Below are positions 6,064 to 6,103 of a stretch of 6,103 bases of DNA, in pieces. Under the pieces are notes generated by a model that worked only from the letters and a program-made list of their open reading frames with translations, made no database searches and was not told where the DNA came from. The stretch lies in the NCBI GenBank assembly GCA_938029995.1, contig CALHGI010000073.1, forward strand, positions 1 to 6,103, given 5' to 3'. Made by a program: the position numbers and the translations under genes. Position 1 is the first letter of the stretch; every line of letters begins with the position of its first letter. Source of the DNA: an uncultured cyanobacterium (GTDB lineage: Bacteria > Cyanobacteriota > Cyanobacteriia > Phormidesmidales > Phormidesmidaceae).

Positions 6064-6103
6064 AACGGGGGAAACGTTTATGTAACCAGAATGGCCCATG
6101 AAA

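Noticed and set aside
6091..6103. ATG at 6091 (or 6098) as the start of a divergent plus-strand gene
   Set aside because: Only four codons or fewer are visible, with no ribosome binding site; mentioned in a finding but not annotated. The minus strand is also briefly open here.

Overview
The window looks like a piece of a cyanobacterial chromosome. The HIP1 octamer GCGATCGC, an abundant cyanobacterial repeat, occurs twice in 6.1 kb (about 0.1 expected by chance). The base composition is moderate, most genes lack a clear Shine-Dalgarno, and one gene encodes a carotenoid-type FAD oxidoreductase fused to a Rieske domain. I cannot name the genus. All three genes that can be supported lie on the minus strand, so the window is read from right to left.

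Right part (3863-6103): a gene for an FAD-dependent, CrtU/CruE-type carotenoid oxidoreductase carrying an internal Rieske [2Fe-2S] domain and an N-terminal twin-arginine motif. Its upstream region holds a 40-bp bulged inverted repeat built on AACGTT, another copy of the same motif near the right edge, and a striking array of four 23-bp tandem repeats whose differences are all transitions. These look like a regulatory region, possibly shared with a divergent gene starting beyond the right edge.

Middle (3210-3862): a 653-bp gap without a convincing gene. It contains an 11-bp perfect stem-loop (3593-3628), an imperfect 26-bp palindrome (3367-3392), and an open stretch of 42 codons that continues in frame after the stop of the oxidoreductase gene.

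Left part (1-3209): a two-gene unit. The first gene encodes a HlyD/Alg44-type periplasmic membrane-fusion protein with a good ribosome binding site. After a 119-nt spacer comes a large family 2 glycosyltransferase closely resembling Alg8, the alginate polymerase. That gene runs off the left edge, so its C-terminus is missing. It occupies the whole of 1-1629 without a stop. Together they look like an inner-membrane exopolysaccharide polymerisation and export machine: the glycosyltransferase makes and threads the polymer, and the fusion protein bridges the periplasm. Neither visible protein has a PilZ domain, although Pseudomonas Alg44 does. The polymer made is unknown.
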